Shown here: positions 22,853 through 25,216 of the stretch, piece after piece
Numbering within the stretch: the stretch's first letter is position 1
Layout of the letters: every line of letters begins with the position of its first letter
NCBI GenBank assembly: GCA_002314685.1
Contig: DCHB01000049.1
Location: 671 to 25,886 of the forward strand
Reading direction: 5' to 3'
From: Clostridiales bacterium UBA1763
GTDB lineage: Bacteria; Bacillota; Clostridia; Oscillospirales; Oscillospiraceae
DNA length: 25,216 nt
Notes under the pieces: model-generated
Database searches by the model: none
Told to the model about the DNA's origin: nothing
What the model saw: the letters and a program-made list of their open reading frames with translations, nothing else
Made by a program: the position numbers and the translations under genes

Positions 22853-23292
22853 AGGAAAAAGCACTCATTTCAGCCTGCCTTATCGGCACAAACTGCAAGT
22901 ATAACGGCAAAAATAATGCCCTTGAAGACGCAACACTCAAAGCGTTGAGCGAAAAATATGAGCTTATTCCCGTCTGCCCCGAGGCTTACGGCGGACTTAC
23001 AACGCCCCGCACTCCTTCGGAAAGACGCGGAGACAGAGTTGTAACTGCCGACGGAATTGATGTGACAGAGCAATTCCGTAAGGGTGCAAATGAGACGCTT
23101 CAAATGGCACAGCTTTTCGGCGTGAAGCTTGCAATACTAAAGGAAAACAGCCCGTCCTGCGGATGCGGCACGATTTACGACGGCACATTCAGCCTGACGC
23201 TGACAGCAGGCGACGGAGTAACAGCAGAGCTTTTGAAAAAACACGGCATAACCGTCATAGGCGAAAGCAAGCTGAAAAAAGATACGCTCTAA
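22849..23292 (+). CDS. DUF523 / TudS-like [4Fe-4S] protein (possible thiouracil desulfidase)
   Basis: A 147-aa protein of the DUF523 family. Characterised TudS members remove sulfur from 2-thiouracil using a [4Fe-4S] cluster held by three cysteines. Here the matching positions are C10 (ISACLIG), C43 (PVCPE) and C104 (NSPSCG), with E45 and S101/S103 where the family has its active-site acid and serine. The motifs SPSCG and TPRTPSERR are typical. The numbering match is from memory, and many family members are uncharacterised. The stop codon TAA (23290-23292) lies inside the loop and stem of the operon terminator. It overlaps the rhomboid gene by 4 bases. Confidence 0.87.
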   Translation: MKEKALISACLIGTNCKYNGKNNALEDATLKALSEKYELIPVCPEAYGGLTTPRTPSERRGDRVVTADGIDVTEQFRKGANETLQMAQLFGVKLAILKENSPSCGCGTIYDGTFSLTLTAGDGVTAELLKKHGITVIGESKLKKDTL

Positions 23293-23307
23293 GCGTATCT
23301 TTTTTTT
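23275..23307 (+). terminator. Terminator of the clpE operon, overlapping the last stop codon
   Basis: Stem GATACGCT / AGCGTATC (23281-23288, 23292-23299) with loop CTA, a preceding A6 and a following T8 (23300-23307). The stop codon of the DUF523 gene is part of the loop and stem. Confidence 0.93.
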
Positions 23308-23311
23308 GTGT

Positions 23312-23483
23312 CGTATGCAAAGCTGAAAGCTTTGCATACGAAGAGGCTTGCACTCCGTTCTGCGCCTCATTTTCTGCGAAAATTTCGACGCTCACTGCGC
23401 GAGAAGTGTTTTCGTTCACGCACATGTCGCTCCGAAAACGGATTGAAAATAATTTGCGCCTGCGGGCGCAAACTCTGCGAGGC
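23312..23483 (+). repeat. 172-bp structured intergenic repeat, copy B
   Basis: Copy B of the repeat at 12874-13045, same length and orientation. Its first hairpin is again a perfect 13-bp stem (23312-23324 with 23328-23340), though five arm positions on the two sides differ in base from copy A in matched pairs or otherwise keep pairing. TTTTC-TGC-GAAAA and TTTGCGCC-TGCG-GGCGCAAA likewise preserve pairing. The middle 38 bases or so around GTTTTCG...CGAAAAC are identical in both. It starts 5 bases after the T-run of the clpE-operon terminator and ends 65 bases before yabP. No own promoter is evident. Confidence 0.85.
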
Positions 23484-23548
23484 ATTTTCCTGATGATTTA
23501 GCATAGGTTTGTATTACTGATTATCTATGAGGCAAAGGAGACGGGAGT

Positions 23549-23833
23549 ATGGCATACGAGGAAAAGGCAAAGACGGCTAATAAGCCGCATTCACTGAGCA
23601 TGGACGACAGGTGCAGACTGTCGGTCGCGGGTGTTGACGATGTGGAAAGCTTTGACGAAACCGCGATTGTGATGAACACACCGCAGGGAAATTTAATAGT
23701 GCGTGGAAGCGGTCTGCACATAGGCAAAATAAGTCTTGATGTGGGAGAACTAAAGGTCGAAGGGCTTATAAGCGATTTAAGCTACGAGGAAAAATCACCG
23801 ACGGGCACGTTTTGGCAGAGGCTTTTCGGATAA
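23549..23833 (+). CDS. yabP: Sporulation protein YabP
   Basis: A 94-aa protein of the YabP/YqfC family, needed for spore formation and usually made in the mother cell under sigma-E. The family pattern is clear: HSLSMDDRCRLSVAGVDDVESFDE, then IVMNTPQGNLIVRGSGLHI and LDVGELKVEGLISDLSY. ATG follows AAAGGAG (23534-23540) at 8 bases. Its stop codon abuts the yabQ ATG. A sigma-E-like -35 (GCATAGGT, 23501-23508) lies upstream, but I find no good -10, so the sigma factor is not shown by the sequence. Confidence 0.92.
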   Translation: MAYEEKAKTANKPHSLSMDDRCRLSVAGVDDVESFDETAIVMNTPQGNLIVRGSGLHIGKISLDVGELKVEGLISDLSYEEKSPTGTFWQRLFG

Positions 23834-24451
23834 ATGGAGCTTGTTGTATCAAAGCAGGTCTGTCAGCTGTGCACCTCATGGCTTGCGGGTATTGCTCTCG
23901 GTCTTATCTACGATATTATGCGGGTGATAAGGCAAAGACTGAACGTAAACGCCGTTTTTGACGGTCTGTTCTGCATGGCGGTTTTCTTCACGCTTTTTGC
24001 CCTCGGCATGGGCGCGGGTGAGGGCTCGTTGAATGTGTTTATGCTCGTCTTCTTCGCCCTCGGAATTACCGTATATATGCTGACATTGAGTAAGACTGTT
24101 CTGACGGTAATAAGAAAAACGGAGCAGTTTTTTGAAAAATGCCTTTTGCCGATAAAAAAAGCGGCAAGGTCCGCCGCAGAATTCGTCAGCATTTTCTTTC
24201 AAAAGCAAAAGCTTAAGCTTATGATGAGGAAAAAGCATAGGAAAGAGGCAAAAGAGCATGAAACGGTATCGGTTTATAACGGGGACGGTGCTCGCGGCAC
24301 TGATAGCCTACGGGCTGTTTGGCGTGTATTCGGTGTCCGAGGAATTGGAAGAGGCGAGAAAAACAGAGCTAAGCCTGAAAACTCAGATAAGTCAGACGGA
24401 GACGGAAAACAGCCTGCTGACTGCAAAAATCGAAAGCATAGGCACCGATGA
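23834..24451 (+). CDS. yabQ: Spore cortex protein YabQ, with an unusual C-terminal extension
   Basis: YabQ is a membrane protein needed for spore cortex formation. Residues 1-110 fit the family: QVCQLCTSWLAGIALGLIYD, RVIRQRLNVNAVFDGLFC, then hydrophobic segments around VFFTLFALGM and VFMLVFFALGITVYML. A basic stretch (KKAARSAAEF to MMRKKHRKEAKEH) follows. The open frame then continues for about 65 codons inside divIC in another frame, giving a low-hydrophobicity Arg/Lys/Gly-rich tail ending NRKHRHR. Such an overlap (194 bases) is far longer than usual for this gene pair, so the true end may differ: a one-base deletion upstream would bring TAG 24238-24240 into frame. The gene starts directly at the yabP stop. 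Confidence 0.85.
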   Translation: MELVVSKQVCQLCTSWLAGIALGLIYDIMRVIRQRLNVNAVFDGLFCMAVFFTLFALGMGAGEGSLNVFMLVFFALGITVYMLTLSKTVLTVIRKTEQFFEKCLLPIKKAARSAAEFVSIFFQKQKLKLMMRKKHRKEAKEHETVSVYNGDGARGTDSLRAVWRVFGVRGIGRGEKNRAKPENSDKSDGDGKQPADCKNRKHRHR

Positions 24452-24527
24452 GGCGATAAAAGCGCTTGCACACGAAAGATTGGGGCTCGTTTTGCCCGAT
24501 GAGGTCGTTTTTGAGGATGCAGACTGA
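24258..24527 (+). CDS. divIC: Septum formation initiator protein (DivIC/FtsB family)
   Basis: An 89-aa single-pass division protein. A short basic N-terminus is followed by TM 7-26 and a coiled coil at about 28-63 (EELEEARKTELSLKTQIS, then TETENSLLTAKIESI), and the family end ALAHERLGLVLPDEVVF. DivIC/FtsB forms a complex with FtsL and DivIB at the septum and activates cell-wall synthesis. GAGG at about 24245 and the usual gene order yabP-yabQ-divIC support the start at 24258. The first 194 bases also lie in the yabQ frame. No clear terminator follows. Confidence 0.92.
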   Translation: MKRYRFITGTVLAALIAYGLFGVYSVSEELEEARKTELSLKTQISQTETENSLLTAKIESIGTDEAIKALAHERLGLVLPDEVVFEDAD

Positions 24528-24947
24528 AATATTTGCCTGCCGATTATGCAGAAAGCATTTGCTTGCCGCAAGACGGAAAAATAATTTGTAGTGCGGATTT
24601 TACGAAATTTTTTTCGAGAAGGTCAGAATTGCATTGCTGATTATGCAAAATTGCTTGCAAAATGAGGTGAAAATGCAGGAAAACTGCATAGAATCAATGC
24701 CAAACTTGCAAATGCAATTTGAACGCAAAAATCCTGCAAGTCAACTTGCAAGGCGCGGTGCACAAAACTTGCATTTTTGCAGTGACGCAGGGCTAAAAAC
24801 ACCAAAAAATGAATAATGAAATATTCTTGATGTCAAAATTCAAATTTGTAATACTGCATTTTTGACAAGCACTCGATTACAAACTGCATAGCATATATTT
24901 TTGTGCATATTTCACAAACACACTTGTGAGTGTTCAACAAAAAAGAG
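24528..24947 (+). other. Long non-coding stretch rich in TTGC/TGCA words
   Basis: About 420 bases with no convincing gene. The words TTGC, TGCA and GCAA recur every 10-30 bases. Two partial copies of one segment, GATTATGCA followed by TTGCTTGC, lie at 24542 and 24639. A 60-codon frame from a TTG at 24634 crosses it, but it has no good start and consists mostly of the repeated words. An inverted repeat ACACT-TGTG-AGTGT (24920-24933) lies 14 bases before the next -35. This may be decayed sequence or a regulatory region. Confidence 0.5.
24920..24933 (+). promoter_or_regulatory. Operator-like inverted repeat upstream of the small-ORF promoter
   Basis: ACACT and AGTGT flank TGTG, a 14-base dyad ending 14 bases before the -35 at 24948. 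Placement suits an activator or repressor site, but no cognate regulator is known here. Confidence 0.3.
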
Positions 24948-24975
24948 TTGATTTTTCATAAAAAAGAAATATAAT
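24948..24975 (+). promoter_or_regulatory. Promoter of the 24-codon small ORF
   Basis: TTGATT (24948-24953), a 16-bp spacer, then TATAAT (24970-24975). Transcription would start near 24982, leaving a leader of about 45 bases before the ATG at 25027. Confidence 0.65.
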
Positions 24976-25026
24976 GAAACTGCAAACGGGGAGAGCCCGA
25001 ACAAAAATCGAAAGGAGAACTCAATC

Positions 25027-25101
25027 ATGGTAGCAGGTCTCAGTGTTTTTGGTGCAGCATATTTGGCAGGAATGGTTTGGATGACCGTTAAGGGTATGTA
25101 A
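25027..25101 (+). CDS. Small hydrophobic peptide, 24 aa (putative membrane peptide)
   Basis: A short frame that is not recognised as any known family. It reads MVAGLSVFGAAYLAGMVW followed by MTVKGM and stop: one hydrophobic segment of about 17 residues, then a short end with a single lysine, suited to a single membrane span. AAAGGAG (25011-25017) lies 9 bases before the ATG, as strong as the ribosome sites of the real genes here, and a near-consensus promoter lies upstream. These signals argue that it is translated. It could be a small membrane regulator, a toxin-like peptide or a leader peptide for what follows. No homology can be judged from the sequence alone. Confidence 0.6.
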   Translation: MVAGLSVFGAAYLAGMVWMTVKGM

Positions 25102-25137
25102 TTATACGTTTTGAATAGACTTAAAAAAGACAGGTGT

Positions 25138-25189
25138 TGGGCGGTGCGCCATAGGGATAAACAGGTTTTGAGTGGCTCTTATCCGCCCA
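25138..25189 (+). other. Hairpin-forming stretch at the right edge
   Basis: TGGGCGG (25138-25144) can pair with CCGCCCA (25183-25189), and GGATAA (25155-25160) with TTATCC (25179-25184); the two right arms share CC, so the pairings compete or stack as a bulged helix. GGCG-GTG-CGCC is a further small stem. No U-run follows within the window. It may be the 3' end of the small-ORF transcript, or the leader of a gene beyond the edge. I could not match it to a known riboswitch or RNA. Confidence 0.35.
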
Positions 25190-25216
25190 TACTGCACAAA
25201 AAATCTCGCTAATACA

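Noticed and set aside
23163..23501. Plus-strand frame (112 codons) crossing the end of the DUF523 gene and repeat copy B
   Set aside because: It overlaps a well supported gene in another frame and runs through a terminator and the repeat, with no ribosome site.
24154..24161. A7 run in yabQ as a programmed -1 frameshift site
   Set aside because: The run is in a slippery register, but the -1 frame stops at 24214-24216 and yields only a short unrelated tail. No downstream stem or pseudoknot was evident.
24634..24816. 60-codon plus-strand frame in the TTGC/TGCA-rich region
   Set aside because: It starts with TTG and the internal ATG has GAGGTGA only 2 bases away, too close. The peptide only reflects the repeated DNA words.

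Overview
The window looks like chromosomal DNA from an anaerobic, spore-forming Firmicute, probably a Clostridia gut lineage of the Ruminococcaceae/Oscillospiraceae type. The signs are a monomeric [FeFe]-hydrogenase with many cysteine clusters, a SpoIID-type spore cell-wall enzyme, the yabP-yabQ-divIC sporulation/division cluster, a ClpE-type chaperone with a zinc-finger N-terminus, and an ECF transporter module joined to truA. Base composition is near balanced, genes are dense, and there is no sign of prophage, plasmid or insertion sequence. The taxonomic call is inference from gene content.

Layout. (1) 1-3770, minus strand: the start of rpsF with its promoter and a structured leader, a small anchored extracellular protein, the hydrogenase behind a TTGACA/TATAAT promoter, and a multi-pass membrane protein with an acidic tail. 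(2) 3794-4750, plus: a SpoIID/LytB-domain protein. (3) 5022-8168: two convergent genes for unusual TM / long heptad-repeat / TM proteins that share an architecture, with back-to-back terminators between their ends. (4) 8324-12156, plus, one operon: an M29 aminopeptidase, a small membrane protein and a membrane-anchored TPR plus leucine-rich-repeat protein. (5) 12282-12827: hpf (ribosome hibernation) with a hairpin at the predicted 5' end of its mRNA. (6) 13200-18340, plus, one operon: an RlmI-like methyltransferase, ecfA1-ecfA2-ecfT, truA and a lipoprotein. (7) 18413-23292, plus, tightly packed: clpE, threonine aldolase, macrodomain hydrolase, rhomboid protease and a TudS-like DUF523 protein, ending in a terminator that overlaps the last stop codon. 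(8) 23549-24527: yabP, yabQ and divIC, with an abnormally long yabQ/divIC overlap. (9) 24528-25216: a long region rich in TTGC/TGCA words, then a consensus promoter driving a 24-codon hydrophobic small ORF, and a hairpin-forming stretch at the right edge.

The most notable unexplained item is a 172-bp intergenic repeat present twice (12874-13045 and 23312-23483), about 10.4 kb apart in the same orientation. By hand alignment the copies differ at about 22 positions. Five base pairs in three predicted hairpins have changed on both sides so that pairing is kept. This points to a structured RNA or a hairpin-bearing mobile repeat rather than random spacer. Other points worth a second look are the paired heptad-repeat membrane proteins (one with codon use resembling rpsF and the hydrogenase), the yabQ/divIC overlap, the 24-aa small ORF, and an M29 peptidase whose expected active-site tyrosine appears to be phenylalanine.
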